Made by a program: the position numbers and the translations under genes. From an uncultured Pelagibacteraceae bacterium (lineage in GTDB: Bacteria; Pseudomonadota; Alphaproteobacteria; Pelagibacterales; Pelagibacteraceae): 64,000 nt of DNA. This document shows positions 16,578 through 26,762 of the stretch, in pieces (the stretch's first letter is position 1; each line of letters starts with the position of its first letter). The DNA lies in the NCBI GenBank assembly GCA_902575835.1, contig CACGSX010000002.1, positions 1 to 64,000 of the forward strand, read 5' to 3'. The notes beneath the pieces were generated by a model. The model was not told the DNA's origin. It worked only from the letters and a program-made list of their open reading frames with translations, and did not search any database.

Positions 16578-17849
16578 ATGAGTGATCACGAATACACACC
16601 TAGTTCAAAGTTTGGTAAATGGTTTAATGATAGATTGCCTTTGCTTACATTGGCAAATCACTTAACAGATTACCCTACACCAAAAAATTTAAATTACTGG
16701 TGGACTTTTGGTGGGATATTAACTTTTTGCTTAATTACCCAAATAGTTACAGGATTAGTTTTGGCTATGCACTATATTGCTCATGCAGATATGGCATTCA
16801 GCAGTGTCGAACATATAATGAGAGATGTGAATTATGGATGGTTGTTAAGATATGTTCACGCAAATGGTGCTTCTATGTTTTTCCTTGCAGTTTATATTCA
16901 TATTTTTAGATCTTTATTTTACGGATCATATAAATCTCCTAGAGAAATAATTTGGATACTTGGAATTATAATTTATCTGTTAATGATGGCAGCTGCTTTT
17001 ATGGGATATGTTCTTCCTTGGGGACAAATGAGTTTTTGGGGAGCAACAGTAATAACCAATTTATTTAGTGCAATCCCACTTGTGGGAGAGAGTATAACAA
17101 CTTGGTTATGGGGTGGTTACTCAGTTGACAATCCAACTTTAACAAGATTTTTTACTCTTCATTACTTGATACCGTTTTTAATACTAGGGCTTGTAGTACT
17201 TCACATATGGGCGTTACATGTTCCTGGAAATAACAATCCAGTTGGTATTGATATTAAAAAACCTTCTAAAGATACAGTTCCGTTTCATCCATACATCGTA
17301 ATTAAAGATGCTTTTGCGTTATTAATGTTTTGTATTGTTTTTGCGTTGTTTGTATTTTATCAGCCAAATATTTTAGGTCATGCTGATAATTATATCGAGG
17401 CGGATCCACTTGTAACTCCTGCTCATATAGTTCCTGAGTGGTACTTATTACCTTTTTATGCGATCTTAAGATCTGTTCCTGATAAACTTATGGGTGTTGT
17501 TGCTATGTTATCAGCTATTTTAATTTTAGCTGCTTTACCATGGTTGGATACGTCAAAAGTTAGATCAGCAGTTTTCAGACCTTTATTTAGACAGTTCTAC
17601 TGGATCTTGGTGGCTGATGTTTTAATTCTAGGATATGTAGGGGCGATGCCAGCTGAAGGATTGTACTTGTTAATTGCAAGAGTTGCTACAGCGTATTACT
17701 TTGCGCATTTTTTAATTATTCTTCCTGTTTTAGGATGGAAAGAAAAAACTACCCCGCTGCCTTTGAGTATTACCGAGCCAGTTTTAGGAGGCTCGCCAAA
17801 TTTAGCTGCAGCAAGGAGTGATGAAAAAATAGAAAAAACAATAAAGTGA
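16578..17849 (+). CDS. petB: Ubiquinol-cytochrome c reductase, cytochrome b
   Basis: Membrane cytochrome b of the bc1 complex, 423 residues, about eight helices. Paired heme-ligand histidines occur in helix B ([13 protein letters not shown]) and helix D ([23 protein letters not shown]). The quinol-oxidation PEWY motif is in [15 protein letters not shown], and [16 protein letters not shown] marks the cd region. This is a single full-length cytochrome b, not the split b6/subunit IV form. The stop overlaps the petC start. Confidence 0.99.
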   Translation: MSDHEYTPSSKFGKWFNDRLPLLTLANHLTDYPTPKNLNYWWTFGGILTFCLITQIVTGLVLAMHYIAHADMAFSSVEHIMRDVNYGWLLRYVHANGASMFFLAVYIHIFRSLFYGSYKSPREIIWILGIIIYLLMMAAAFMGYVLPWGQMSFWGATVITNLFSAIPLVGESITTWLWGGYSVDNPTLTRFFTLHYLIPFLILGLVVLHIWALHVPGNNNPVGIDIKKPSKDTVPFHPYIVIKDAFALLMFCIVFALFVFYQPNILGHADNYIEADPLVTPAHIVPEWYLLPFYAILRSVPDKLMGVVAMLSAILILAALPWLDTSKVRSAVFRPLFRQFYWILVADVLILGYVGAMPAEGLYLLIARVATAYYFAHFLIILPVLGWKEKTTPLPLSITEPVLGGSPNLAAARSDEKIEKTIK

Positions 17850-18628
17850 GAAAGTTAAAAAATATTTTTTTTGTATTAATATTCTCAGTTATAGTACTAA
17901 ATTCATCTAACTCTGCTGAAAAATCACCTCCTTTTTTGGAAACTAAATGGACTTTCAAAGGTCTCTTTGGAAAATTTGATAGAGCATCACTTCAAAGGGG
18001 TTATCAAGTATATACAGAAGTATGTGCATCTTGCCATTCTATGAAATATTTAACCTATAGAAATTTGGCAGAAAAGGGTGGACCAGAATTTTCTGAAGCA
18101 GAGGCCAAAGCAATAGCTGCAAGTTTTGAGGTAACAGATGGCCCTGACAGCACTGGAGAAATGTTTGTACGACCAGCCAAATTATCTGATAAATTCGTGA
18201 TGCCATATGCCAACGAACAGGAAGCTAAAGCTGCTAATGGTGGCGCTTATCCACCAGATATGTCCGTTCTAGTTAAGGCAAGAAAAGGCGGAGCAGATTA
18301 TATTTATTCCTTATTGTTAGGATATTCTGAACCACCAGAGGGCATAGAACTTGATGATGGTGTTTATTACAATAAGTATATGTATGGTAATAAAATTAAA
18401 ATGCCAGCTCCTTTATCTGATGATTTAATTGAGTATACAGATGGAACAAAAGCTACAGCTGAGCAAATGTCTAAAGATGTTACAAATTTTCTGATGTGGT
18501 CAGCTGAACCACATTTAGAGCAAAGACATAAAACAGGATTTAGAGTAATAGCTTATTTGATAATATTGACTGTATTGGTTTACTTTACAATGAAGAAAAT
18601 ATGGTCACGTGTTGAATCTAAAGTTTAG
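17846..18628 (+). CDS. petC: Ubiquinol-cytochrome c reductase, cytochrome c1
   Basis: Periplasmic heme c subunit of bc1, anchored by a C-terminal helix. It has 260 residues: signal peptide at 1-24, the heme-attachment site CASCH at 60-64, a methionine axial-ligand region around [13 protein letters not shown], and a membrane anchor near 233-252 ahead of a basic tail. Translation starts at GTG 17846, overlapping the petB stop (GTGA). The 3' end overlaps the convergent ychF by 24 bases. Confidence 0.97.
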   Translation: MRKLKNIFFVLIFSVIVLNSSNSAEKSPPFLETKWTFKGLFGKFDRASLQRGYQVYTEVCASCHSMKYLTYRNLAEKGGPEFSEAEAKAIAASFEVTDGPDSTGEMFVRPAKLSDKFVMPYANEQEAKAANGGAYPPDMSVLVKARKGGADYIYSLLLGYSEPPEGIELDDGVYYNKYMYGNKIKMPAPLSDDLIEYTDGTKATAEQMSKDVTNFLMWSAEPHLEQRHKTGFRVIAYLIILTVLVYFTMKKIWSRVESKV

Positions 18629-19678
18629 AACATCCCCATCTTTAACAATATAATCTTTACCTTCCAATCTCATTTTGCCTTTTTCTCTTGATTTTAACCA
18701 ACCGCCACTACCAACGAAATCTTGATAAGACACAGTTTCTGCTCTTATAAAACCTTTTTCAAAATCTGTATGAATTATACCTGCTGCTTGAGGCGCCATA
18801 CAATTTTTGTTAATTGTCCATGCCCTTGTCTCCTCAACTCCTGAAGTAAAAAACGTCTCTAAAGATAAAAGTTCATATCCTTTTTTGATTAATAAATTTA
18901 ATCCAGTATCATCGACCTTGATCATTTTCATATAGTTTTTTCTTTCTTGATTTTCTAGTTCATTTAATTGATTTTCTATTTCAGCTGAAATAGTTAGGGT
19001 ATTTTTGGAACCATATTTTTCAATAAAACTTTTTGTATAATCATTGCCTTTATCAATGCTATTTTCATCAACATTACAAACATACAATTTAGGCTTTATT
19101 GACAATAATCCTGACAATTTAACATCCTTTTTATCAAATTCATCATATAATTTATTCAAATCATCGTTATCATTAATTAAATTCTGAGCTCTTTCTAGAA
19201 TTTGGTTTTGATTTTCGTCATTATTTTTTTTATTTTTCTTATCCAGTCTTTTTTGAATAGATTCCAAATCTGCCAAAGACATTTCTGTTTCGATTATTTC
19301 TAAATCCCTAATTGGATCGACTGTTGGATTTACATTTTGAATATCATCTGAGTCAAAACATCTAATTAAATGGATAACAGCATCTACTTCTCTTATATGG
19401 GATAAGAATTTGTTACCTAATCCTTCACCTTTAGAGGCTCCCTCTACTAATCCCGCTATATCAACAAAAGATATTGTAGTATTTATTTTTTTCTTTGAAT
19501 TTGAAATTTTAACCAATTCATCTAACCTATAATCTGGTACAGGAACTACACCTATATTTGGATCTATCGTACAAAAAGGAAAATTTGCTGCTTGGGCTTT
19601 ACTTGAATTTGTAAGTGCATTAAATAATGTAGATTTACCAACATTTGGTAAACCAACTATCCCACACTTAAAACCCAT
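18605..19678 (-). CDS. ychF: Redox-regulated ATPase/GTPase YchF
   Basis: OBG-family P-loop protein that hydrolyses ATP and binds ribosomes, 357 residues. The P-loop is GLPNVGKSTLFNAL (8-21), the G3 region is FVDIAGLVEGASKGEGLGN, and the C-terminal TGS-like domain contains GIIHTDFEKGFIRAETV. It begins 1 base after the pth stop, matching the pth-ychF pairing common in proteobacteria. Its last 24 bases lie under the end of petC on the other strand. Confidence 0.97.
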   Translation of the reverse strand: MGFKCGIVGLPNVGKSTLFNALTNSSKAQAANFPFCTIDPNIGVVPVPDYRLDELVKISNSKKKINTTISFVDIAGLVEGASKGEGLGNKFLSHIREVDAVIHLIRCFDSDDIQNVNPTVDPIRDLEIIETEMSLADLESIQKRLDKKNKKNNDENQNQILERAQNLINDNDDLNKLYDEFDKKDVKLSGLLSIKPKLYVCNVDENSIDKGNDYTKSFIEKYGSKNTLTISAEIENQLNELENQERKNYMKMIKVDDTGLNLLIKKGYELLSLETFFTSGVEETRAWTINKNCMAPQAAGIIHTDFEKGFIRAETVSYQDFVGSGGWLKSREKGKMRLEGKDYIVKDGDVLNFRFNT

Positions 19679-20239
19679 TTAATTATTATTAACTTTGCTT
19701 GAGAATAAATCTAATTTTTTATCTATTAAAATAGCAATAGAGTCTATTATATTGTGAGTAATTTTTTCTAAGTGTTCTTGTTCATCATCAGAAAAATCAT
19801 TCAAAACAAAGTCTGATACAGACATTTTATTCTCCGGCTTTCCAATCCCGATCCTTACTCTTGAATAGTCTTTTCCAATAAATTTATCAATTGAAGCAAC
19901 TCCATTGTGACCTGCACTTGATCCACCAAATTTTGCTTTTATTTTTCCGAACTCTACATCTAGATCATCATGAAAAACAATGACATCTTCTGCATCTATT
20001 TTGAAATATTCAAGCAACTCTCTTATACATATTCCTGAGTTGTTCATGAAAGTCAGAGGTTTGATAGCATAAATTTTCTTTTCCCCAATATTACCTGTTG
20101 TAAGCAAACCCTTAAATTTTGGCTTTTGCTTTGAAAGTCCAAATCTTTGATTTATGGCATCTACAACTTTAAAACCTATATTATGTCTATTATTATGACT
20201 GTTTGGGGTTGGATTGCCCAAACCTACGAGTAACAACAT
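19679..20239 (-). CDS. pth: Peptidyl-tRNA hydrolase
   Basis: Releases peptides from stalled peptidyl-tRNA. It has 186 residues. GLGNPTPNSHNNRHNIGF carries the catalytic His, with KPLTFMNNSG, VFHDDLDVEFGKIKAKFGGSSAGHNG and SRVRIGIGKP following in order. It lies between rplY (28 bases upstream) and ychF, the common rplY-pth-ychF order. Confidence 0.98.
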   Translation of the reverse strand: MLLLVGLGNPTPNSHNNRHNIGFKVVDAINQRFGLSKQKPKFKGLLTTGNIGEKKIYAIKPLTFMNNSGICIRELLEYFKIDAEDVIVFHDDLDVEFGKIKAKFGGSSAGHNGVASIDKFIGKDYSRVRIGIGKPENKMSVSDFVLNDFSDDEQEHLEKITHNIIDSIAILIDKKLDLFSSKVNNN

Positions 20240-20267
20240 TTTATTTTATTATTATTTTCACAGATTA

Positions 20268-20984
20268 TTATTTTTTCTCTGCTGGAGCTTTTCCTTCTTC
20301 TTTTCCTTTATCACCATCTGCAGCTTTTTCTGCACCTTCTTCGGGTTTAGCATCTCCATCTGCAGCTGCCTCCGTAGTTTCTCCACCTTCTCCTTCAGCT
20401 TCTGCTGGTTTTTCAGGCTCTTTAACAACCGTTGGTGCTGCAACAGTCGCGATTACAAAGTCCCTTCCTTGAATTGTAGGTGTTACATTTTCAGGTAAAT
20501 TTATAAAAGATATTTTAATACTTGCTCCAATATCTAAGTTATTTAAATCCACAACTAATTCTGTCGGTATATTTTCTGTAGGACATCTTAATTCAACTTT
20601 TCGTCTTACTATGTTCAAAACTCCACCTCTTTTTAATCCTGGTGATAATTCATGGTTTATAAATTTAACTGGAATTTCTAAAATTACTTTCGCACCTTTA
20701 ACAATTCTTAAAAAATCTAAGTGTATAGGCTCATCTGTAACTGTATCAAAATCAATAACTCTTGGTAAAACTTTTTGTTCTTTCCCATCAATATTAATTG
20801 AAATAATATTTGATAAAATATTTTCTTTATTTAATAGATTTTTTACTTCTTTAACAGAGACAGAGATTTTTTGATTTGGCTCCTCTCCTCCATAAATTAT
20901 TCCTGGAACCATACCTTTACTTCTAAGAGATTTAACTTCACCCTTAGTTTTTGTTTCTCTTATTGTGGCTGCTAATAAACTCAT
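20268..20984 (-). CDS. rplY: Ribosomal protein bL25, long (Ctc) form
   Basis: Binds 5S rRNA in the large subunit. It has 238 residues. The N-terminal L25 domain (1-95) contains SKGMVPGIIYG and PIHLDFLRI, and the beta-rich TL5/Ctc domain runs to about 190. The last 47 residues are a low-complexity tail of Ala, Glu, Lys, Gly and Asp repeats. Such tails are common in alphaproteobacterial L25. The tail is G+C-richer than the surroundings and generates long spurious frames on the other strand. Confidence 0.95.
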   Translation of the reverse strand: MSLLAATIRETKTKGEVKSLRSKGMVPGIIYGGEEPNQKISVSVKEVKNLLNKENILSNIISINIDGKEQKVLPRVIDFDTVTDEPIHLDFLRIVKGAKVILEIPVKFINHELSPGLKRGGVLNIVRRKVELRCPTENIPTELVVDLNNLDIGASIKISFINLPENVTPTIQGRDFVIATVAAPTVVKEPEKPAEAEGEGGETTEAAADGDAKPEEGAEKAADGDKGKEEGKAPAEKK

Positions 20985-21029
20985 AAAGTGTCGGGTTTTT
21001 AACTTATGAAACTAAATTTTACAAGTAAA

Positions 21030-21962
21030 TTATTTAAATAGATCTGATACTGAGGTAGAATTTGATATTCTTTTAATAGCTTCTCCAACCAAATTAGAGA
21101 TTGTTAATACCTCAATATTCTTAGCTTTTTTAACTTTCATAGAATTATCTATTGTATCAGTTACAACTAAATTTTTTATCGAAGATTTCTTAATTTTTTC
21201 AACAGCATTACCACTTAATACGCCATGCGTTACATACACATGAACATCTTTAGCTCCTCTTTTTTTTAGTTCAGAAGCTGCATTTACAATTGTTCCACCA
21301 GAGTCGATTATATCATCAACTAATATACAAGTTTTATTTTTAACATTTCCAATTACATTCATTACTTCTGACTTTCCAGGAGCAGGTCTTCTTTTATCTA
21401 CTATTGCTAAATCTACATTTAACAATTTTCCTAAAGCTCTTGCTCTTGCGGTACCACCGACATCCGGAGCAACACAGATTATATTATTTTTTTTTAATTT
21501 CTTTTTTATATGTCTAGCAAATATTGGAGTTGCAAATAAGTTATCTACTGGAATATCAAAAAATCCTTGAATTTGTCCAGAGTGTAAATCAACTGTAACT
21601 ACTCTATCTGCACCTGCTTTCGCAATAAGATTAGATACAAGTTTTGCAGATATAGATGTTCTAGGAACCACCTTTCTATCTTGTCTTGCATAACCAAAAT
21701 ATGGGATAACAGCGGTTATATTTTTAGCCGATGATCTTTTTAAAGCATCAATTGATAGTAGTAATTCCATCAAATTGTCATTTGCAGGAGACGAAACGGA
21801 TTGAATTAAAAAAATACTATTGCCTCTAATATTTTCATTAATTTCAATATAGATTTCTCCATCTGCAAATTTTCTTATATTTGAATTCACTAATCTATTT
21901 TTCAAAAATTTAGATATTTTTTGACTAAGATGTTTATTGCTGTTTCCTGTGAGAATTTTCAT
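21030..21962 (-). CDS. prs: Ribose-phosphate pyrophosphokinase
   Basis: Makes PRPP from ribose 5-phosphate and ATP for nucleotides, His and NAD. It has 310 residues. FADGEIYIEI, PYFGYARQDRK and the PRPP loop VDDIIDSGGTI are all present, with the flexible-loop RRPAPGKSEV. Length is typical. It is placed 10 bases after pgeF and 45 before rplY. The prs-rplY-pth-ychF order is widespread in proteobacteria. Confidence 0.98.
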   Translation of the reverse strand: MKILTGNSNKHLSQKISKFLKNRLVNSNIRKFADGEIYIEINENIRGNSIFLIQSVSSPANDNLMELLLSIDALKRSSAKNITAVIPYFGYARQDRKVVPRTSISAKLVSNLIAKAGADRVVTVDLHSGQIQGFFDIPVDNLFATPIFARHIKKKLKKNNIICVAPDVGGTARARALGKLLNVDLAIVDKRRPAPGKSEVMNVIGNVKNKTCILVDDIIDSGGTIVNAASELKKRGAKDVHVYVTHGVLSGNAVEKIKKSSIKNLVVTDTIDNSMKVKKAKNIEVLTISNLVGEAIKRISNSTSVSDLFK

Positions 21963-21972
21963 CCGCGGTATA

Positions 21973-22725
21973 CTATTTAATCATAATTGCAGAAATATTT
22001 CTACCATAATCGTTATGCTTATTTTTTTTTGCTCTCCTAGAACTAAAAAAGTTATTTTTTAAAGCATAGGTATCTTTTCTTATTATATCTATTTTTTTAA
22101 CTCCATTTTCATAAAATTGAGATTTTATATATTCGCTTAAATCAAAATAAATTTTTTTCTTTTTAAATGCGAAGAAATTCACATTTTTTTTATTTTCGTC
22201 CTTAAACAATTTAAAAAAATCATTTTTTACTTCGTAGCTGTTTTTTTTTATACATGGCCCAATACAAACAATCATATCTTTCTCCGAGCATCCATTTTTT
22301 TTCAAAAGTTGAATTGTTTTTTTTACTATTCCTTTAAAAGCTCCTTTCCATCCAGCATGTATTACACCAACAAATTTTTGCTTTTTTTCTATAATTAGAA
22401 TTGGTGCACAATCTGCAGTGAGTATACTAATCGCAATATTTCGCTTATTTGTAATCATCGCGTCACCAGTCAATCTTTTTTTTGGAATATCACTAATTTT
22501 ATAAACTTTGTTACTGTGAATTTGATTAAGAGAAACTAGATTTTCACTTGTGCATCCTATTTTTTTTGAAACTATTTTTATATTTTTACTTATATTAGCA
22601 ATTTTATCTTTTGAACCTTTTCCGCAATTTAAACTTTTGTAAATCCCTTTTGAGGTACCACCTAATCTATTAAAAAAATAATGTGAAATGGATTTTTGAT
22701 CTTTAAAAATTTTTGACTTAATCAC
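21973..22725 (-). CDS. pgeF: Laccase-domain protein, peptidoglycan editing factor PgeF
   Basis: COG1496 protein of 250 residues. The zinc-binding ligands are visible in LNQIHSNKV, in TADCAPILI and in GVIHAGWKGAFKGI. These enzymes act on purines or on misincorporated L-Ser-containing muropeptides; which applies here is unknown. The start overlaps the upstream methyltransferase stop by 4 bases. Family firm, exact role inferred. Confidence 0.87.
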   Translation of the reverse strand: MIKSKIFKDQKSISHYFFNRLGGTSKGIYKSLNCGKGSKDKIANISKNIKIVSKKIGCTSENLVSLNQIHSNKVYKISDIPKKRLTGDAMITNKRNIAISILTADCAPILIIEKKQKFVGVIHAGWKGAFKGIVKKTIQLLKKNGCSEKDMIVCIGPCIKKNSYEVKNDFFKLFKDENKKNVNFFAFKKKKIYFDLSEYIKSQFYENGVKKIDIIRKDTYALKNNFFSSRRAKKNKHNDYGRNISAIMIK

Positions 22726-23762
22726 TTAAAACCCAAATTAAAATTATTTTTGGATTTGCTTACAAATAATACTTTAAACACTGAGCCCATATATTTTGCA
22801 TCAATTAATCTTTTTATTCTATAAAATATGTCAGCTTTCTTGCTAAATTTTAAATTTTTACTTATTATCTCAGCTCTTTTTAATATTCCTAATTTCATTA
22901 AGAAATTACCTTGGGTTGTTATTAAAGATTTTAAATTAGAATTTGCAAACTCTTTCTCGTACATTTTAAAATTTATTAAATGAGTAATATCTGAATTATA
23001 AGGATTTTCTAAAAAACTAATTTTTCTATGCTTCTCAACACTTTGCAAAGTATTTTTCATTTTTCCACTGGTAAAGCCATAGTCTATCATTAATAAACCA
23101 CCATTATTTTTAAAAATAAAATTCCCTATTTCGTTAACAAATTTCATTGCTGAAGGTGAATATTCAACAAATTTTTCTTTTTTTATATCCTTGCCTAAAT
23201 ATTTCTCAATTATTTTTGACGACACTTTTTGATAACAAACTTCAAACTTATTTTTTTTGTATGTTACATATTTTTCATACCAATTATTGCTTTTCTTTAA
23301 AAACTGCTTGATGGGAAAAGCATCAAAAAACTCATTAGCCAAGAATATAGTTGGAGCCTTTGGAATTTCTTTTAAATTTTTAATCCAGCTTACTTTTTTC
23401 ATATCTATTTTATCCTTCTGAATTTTTATCAGTAATGGACTTTTTTCTAAAATTAAGAAATTGGCAGATAAACTAATTTCACTAAAATTATTTAAAGTTT
23501 TTATAATTTGTGACATCATCTCTCCATTACCTGCGCCCAGCTCCACAATATTTATTTTTTTTGGTTTTTTTAAATTCTCCCAAAATGAAATTAACCAAAT
23601 AGATATCATTTCTGAAAAAAGAACAGAAATATTAGGAGATGTTATGAAATCACCTTTTTTTCCAAAAGGATTTTTTTTAATATAATAACCATTATCCTTG
23701 TCATACAAAGATTTATAAATAAATCTATCCAACGAGATTTTTTTATTCTGTCCTATTAGCAT
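22722..23762 (-). CDS. MidA/NDUFAF7-type SAM-dependent methyltransferase
   Basis: A 346-residue class I methyltransferase of the DUF185/MidA family, whose mitochondrial member NDUFAF7 methylates an arginine of complex I. The SAM-binding loop is NIVELGAGNGEMM (about 68-80). GKKGDFITSPNISVLFSEM, FLANEFFDAFPIKQF and GLLMIDYG are family signatures. The usual order lgt-midA-pgeF is kept, with a 20-base overlap with lgt and a 4-base overlap with pgeF. The substrate in bacteria is not known. Confidence 0.88.
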   Translation of the reverse strand: MLIGQNKKISLDRFIYKSLYDKDNGYYIKKNPFGKKGDFITSPNISVLFSEMISIWLISFWENLKKPKKINIVELGAGNGEMMSQIIKTLNNFSEISLSANFLILEKSPLLIKIQKDKIDMKKVSWIKNLKEIPKAPTIFLANEFFDAFPIKQFLKKSNNWYEKYVTYKKNKFEVCYQKVSSKIIEKYLGKDIKKEKFVEYSPSAMKFVNEIGNFIFKNNGGLLMIDYGFTSGKMKNTLQSVEKHRKISFLENPYNSDITHLINFKMYEKEFANSNLKSLITTQGNFLMKLGILKRAEIISKNLKFSKKADIFYRIKRLIDAKYMGSVFKVLFVSKSKNNFNLGFK

Positions 23763-24519
23763 TTTTATAATATATGATAATTAATCCGCAGGTTAGTGCT
23801 ATACAACTTATTATTTGCCCCATACTCAAATTGAAAAATAAATAACCTAATTGTTGATCTGGTTCTCTGAAGAACTCGATAACAAATCTAAAAAATGAGT
23901 ATAAAATTAAAAAATAACCTGAAATAATACCAGGTGTATTCCTTAATCTATTAAACATCATACTTAAAATAATAAATAGAACAACTCCCTCAAATATTGC
24001 CTCATAAATTTGTGAAGGATGTCGATTTAAATCATCAATTTTTATAAACTTTACCGACCATGGTACATTTGTTTCTATGCCATAAAGCTCTGAATTTATG
24101 AAATTTGATATTCTTCCTAAAAAAATTCCTATAGGAGAACAAACAGCAACCACATCTAAATAACTAAAAATATTTTGATTTTTATTTTTGCAGAAAAAAT
24201 AAGTTCCTATAATAATTCCAATTAGTGCACCGTGAAAAGACATGCCTCCTTGCCAAATTTTTATAATCTCAACTGGATTACTGATAAAATAAATAGGGTC
24301 ATAAATAATTACATATCCAAGTCTTCCACCAAGGATGATACTTATAATTAAATAAGTTATATAATCATCAAAATATTCTCTCTGAGCGTTATCTTTGATT
24401 AGTTTATTTTTTGCAAAATACCAACCAAATACTAAGCCAAATATATAAGACAATGAATACCATCTAATTTCTAATGAAAAGATCTCAAAAGCGACTGGGT
24501 CAAAATTATTAATAAACAT
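23743..24519 (-). CDS. lgt: Prolipoprotein diacylglyceryl transferase
   Basis: Transfers diacylglycerol from phosphatidylglycerol to lipobox cysteines of prelipoproteins. It has 258 residues and about seven helices. Landmarks are EIRWYSLSYIFG, GGRLGYVIIYD, WQGGMSFHGALIG and the Lgt signature GRISNFINSELYG, plus RHPSQIYEA near residue 180. It is the first gene of the lgt-midA-pgeF-prs-rplY-pth-ychF run and faces ubiK across 48 bases. Confidence 0.97.
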   Translation of the reverse strand: MFINNFDPVAFEIFSLEIRWYSLSYIFGLVFGWYFAKNKLIKDNAQREYFDDYITYLIISIILGGRLGYVIIYDPIYFISNPVEIIKIWQGGMSFHGALIGIIIGTYFFCKNKNQNIFSYLDVVAVCSPIGIFLGRISNFINSELYGIETNVPWSVKFIKIDDLNRHPSQIYEAIFEGVVLFIILSMMFNRLRNTPGIISGYFLILYSFFRFVIEFFREPDQQLGYLFFNLSMGQIISCIALTCGLIIIYYKNANRTE

Positions 24520-24567
24520 TTAATTGTAATATTATAAATATTACTTAAACTTTGATAAGAAATTATT

Positions 24568-24810
24568 ATGTCAAAATCAAGATTCGTATTTGATAAATTT
24601 GCAAAATTTTTGGAAGAAGGACTGGTCAATTACAAAGATTTTAGTGATGAAGTAGTAAATATTTTACGATCAAAAAAAGAGGAAATTATTCTTAAAATGA
24701 ATTTAGTAAGTAAAGATGAAATCGATATATTAAATAAAAGAATTGAAAAATTAGAAAAAAAAATTGCTGAAAAAAAAGTTAAAAAAAAAACTAAACGGGC
24801 AAAGAAATAA
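24568..24810 (+). CDS. ubiK: Ubiquinone biosynthesis accessory factor UbiK (BMFP domain)
   Basis: Small coiled-coil protein of 80 residues. The first half is amphipathic (FVFDKFAKFLEEGLVNY), and the second half is a coiled coil with EIDILNKRIEKLEKKIAEK followed by a poly-lysine tail. In E. coli UbiK binds UbiJ and lipids and supports aerobic ubiquinone synthesis. The position beside lgt is common for this family in alphaproteobacteria (recalled). The 3' end overlaps the convergent kinase gene by 20 bases. Confidence 0.78.
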   Translation: MSKSRFVFDKFAKFLEEGLVNYKDFSDEVVNILRSKKEEIILKMNLVSKDEIDILNKRIEKLEKKIAEKKVKKKTKRAKK

Positions 24811-26113
24811 TAACTTTTAATCCACCTAAACTAGACTTATCAAATTTAAGATCTCCCCCATGTGATTTTACGACATCTGATGATATAGCTAAGCCAAGAC
24901 CAACACTTGATTTTGTTTCTGATCTACTTTTGTCAATTTTATAAAATGGTTTCAAAACATTTTGATGTTCTTTTTGTGGTATTCCTGGACCATCATCCTC
25001 TATTGAGATATTAATAGTTGATCTTCCTTTTTTTAGATACAATTCAACATTATCAGCAAATTTTAGAGAATTATCTATTAGATTATTAATACATCTACTA
25101 ATTAAATTTTTTCTTCCATCAAAATAAACCTTTTCTTTTAAAAAATATTTTATATTTGGTTTTTCATATTTTTTACATAAATCTTCAAGAAGGACAGATA
25201 TATCAAACGTTTCAGTTTTATCTTTTGCTCCAGATCTTGCGAATTGAAGATATTCATTTAACATTTTTTCCATTTCATCAACGTCTCTTGATAGTTTTTC
25301 AACAATACTTTTGTCTTTAATCATCGCTATTTGAAGTTTTATCCTTGTCAAAGGTGTTCTTAAATCGTGGCTGATACCTGATAGCATTTCAGATCTTTGA
25401 TTAAGATGTCTTATTATTCTTTTTCTCATTTTATCAAATTCTAAACCAGCTTTTCGGATTTCGAGTGCTCCAGAAGGTCTAAATTCGTCAATATCTTCAC
25501 CTCTTCCAAATCTTTCAGATGCCTCTGCAAGTTTGGTTATGGGTCTAGTTTGATTCTTTAAAAAAATTATTGCTACTGCTATCATTAATAATGCTGGCAA
25601 TGTTATCCAAAGACCAAATAATCTAGCCGAGCTTGTAGTTAGTCTATCTCTTGGAATATAAAATTGAAAATATCCTTTTGAATATCCTATTTTTAAATCA
25701 ACAACTTCTTTGAAGTTTGTTGTATCAAACCAATAAGTTAAATTTTTTTTCTTTAATTCCCTTCTTAGCGATCGATCCACTGGACTGAACCATCTTTCTG
25801 GTATTTTATTTGGCAAGATTTTATCTTTTTCATATTTAATATTAAAACCCAAATGTTCCTTGAATAAAATTATTATAAAATCTTTGTTCGTTTCATCGTT
25901 ATCATAAGCGTCTACAAAAGTTTTGACTTCAGAAACCAATGCTCTTGTCATTCCAGAATTAGTTTTGATCCATAGACTATCAAAAAAAACTAACGAAATA
26001 GTGATTTGCATAACAACTATTGGAACAGCAACTATGAGTAGACCTCTATAAAAAAGTCTTTTAGGTAAAATATTTTTTATATATCTACTCAATCCATAAA
26101 ACATAACCTTCAC
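24791..26113 (-). CDS. EnvZ-like sensor histidine kinase
   Basis: Inner-membrane sensor kinase, 440 residues. It has a first membrane helix at about 22-45, a periplasmic domain of about 115 residues, a second helix at 163-185, a HAMP linker (about 186-240), the dimerisation domain with His249 in SGISHDLRTPLTRIK, and an ATPase domain with N box NNLIDNSLKFA, DDGPGIP and GLGLAIS. The HDLRTPLTR H-box is EnvZ-type. It overlaps the response regulator by 29 bases if the first ATG is used, or 20 with the Met four codons in. The signal sensed is unknown. Confidence 0.93.
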   Translation of the reverse strand: MKVMFYGLSRYIKNILPKRLFYRGLLIVAVPIVVMQITISLVFFDSLWIKTNSGMTRALVSEVKTFVDAYDNDETNKDFIIILFKEHLGFNIKYEKDKILPNKIPERWFSPVDRSLRRELKKKNLTYWFDTTNFKEVVDLKIGYSKGYFQFYIPRDRLTTSSARLFGLWITLPALLMIAVAIIFLKNQTRPITKLAEASERFGRGEDIDEFRPSGALEIRKAGLEFDKMRKRIIRHLNQRSEMLSGISHDLRTPLTRIKLQIAMIKDKSIVEKLSRDVDEMEKMLNEYLQFARSGAKDKTETFDISVLLEDLCKKYEKPNIKYFLKEKVYFDGRKNLISRCINNLIDNSLKFADNVELYLKKGRSTINISIEDDGPGIPQKEHQNVLKPFYKIDKSRSETKSSVGLGLAISSDVVKSHGGDLKFDKSSLGGLKVIISLPV

Positions 26114-26762
26114 CTCTTATTGTTTGTAAATAATTTGGACTTTTGGGGTTTTCTTCAATTTTCTTTCTAAGTCTTGTAATTATTACGTCAACTGATCTTT
26201 CTTTATCAATTTTTATAAGATTTCCAATTTCCTCTCTTTTAAAAATTTTCCCTGGAGAGTTAACCATTTTATCCAAAATTATCTTTTCTGTATTATTGAT
26301 TTTTATAGATTTTTCATTTTTCATAATAAATTGTTTATTAAGATCTATTTCAATTTTACCAAATTTAAATTTTCTGTTTGTATTTCTATATTTTGTTTTA
26401 TTTAAGATATTATTAATTCTAAGTATTAATTCTTTAGGCTCAAAAGGTTTTGGAAGGTAATCGTCTGCACCAATATCTAAACCCTCTATTCTCTCTGAGG
26501 CTTCACCTTTTGCTGTTAAAAGAATTATTGGGGTTGAGATTTTGTCTTTATTTTCTTTTGTAAATTCTAAACCACTTTTGCCTGGCATCATTATATCAAG
26601 CACTATTAAATCAAATTTTATAACCTTAACTTTTTCAAGAGCATCTTCGGCGCTATTTGAGCTCGTTACGAGATAGTTATTTTGTGAAAGATATTCTTTA
26701 ACTAATTCTCTTATGCCATCATCGTCATCTACAACTAAAATATGTGCTTTAAATTTTTCCAT
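26085..26762 (-). CDS. OmpR-family response regulator (PetR-like)
   Basis: Two-domain transcription factor, 225 residues. The receiver domain (1-120) has the acidic pocket VVDDDDG, phospho-acceptor Asp56 in VLDIMMPG, and KPF near 107. The C-terminal winged-helix domain (about 130-225) ends in SVDVIITRLRKKIEENPKSP and YLQTIRGEGYVL. Its gene order with a MarR protein upstream resembles petP-petR of Rhodobacter, where loss impairs bc1 formation; this equivalence is recalled and unproven here. It overlaps the MarR gene by 14 bases and the kinase by 29. Confidence 0.93.
   Translation of the reverse strand: MEKFKAHILVVDDDDGIRELVKEYLSQNNYLVTSSNSAEDALEKVKVIKFDLIVLDIMMPGKSGLEFTKENKDKISTPIILLTAKGEASERIEGLDIGADDYLPKPFEPKELILRINNILNKTKYRNTNRKFKFGKIEIDLNKQFIMKNEKSIKINNTEKIILDKMVNSPGKIFKREEIGNLIKIDKERSVDVIITRLRKKIEENPKSPNYLQTIRGEGYVLWIE

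Noticed and set aside
20203-20498. Two plus-strand frames opposite the end of rplY, rich in Ser, Phe and Pro
   Set aside because: They are shadows of the low-complexity Ala/Glu/Lys tail of L25 and have no family features.
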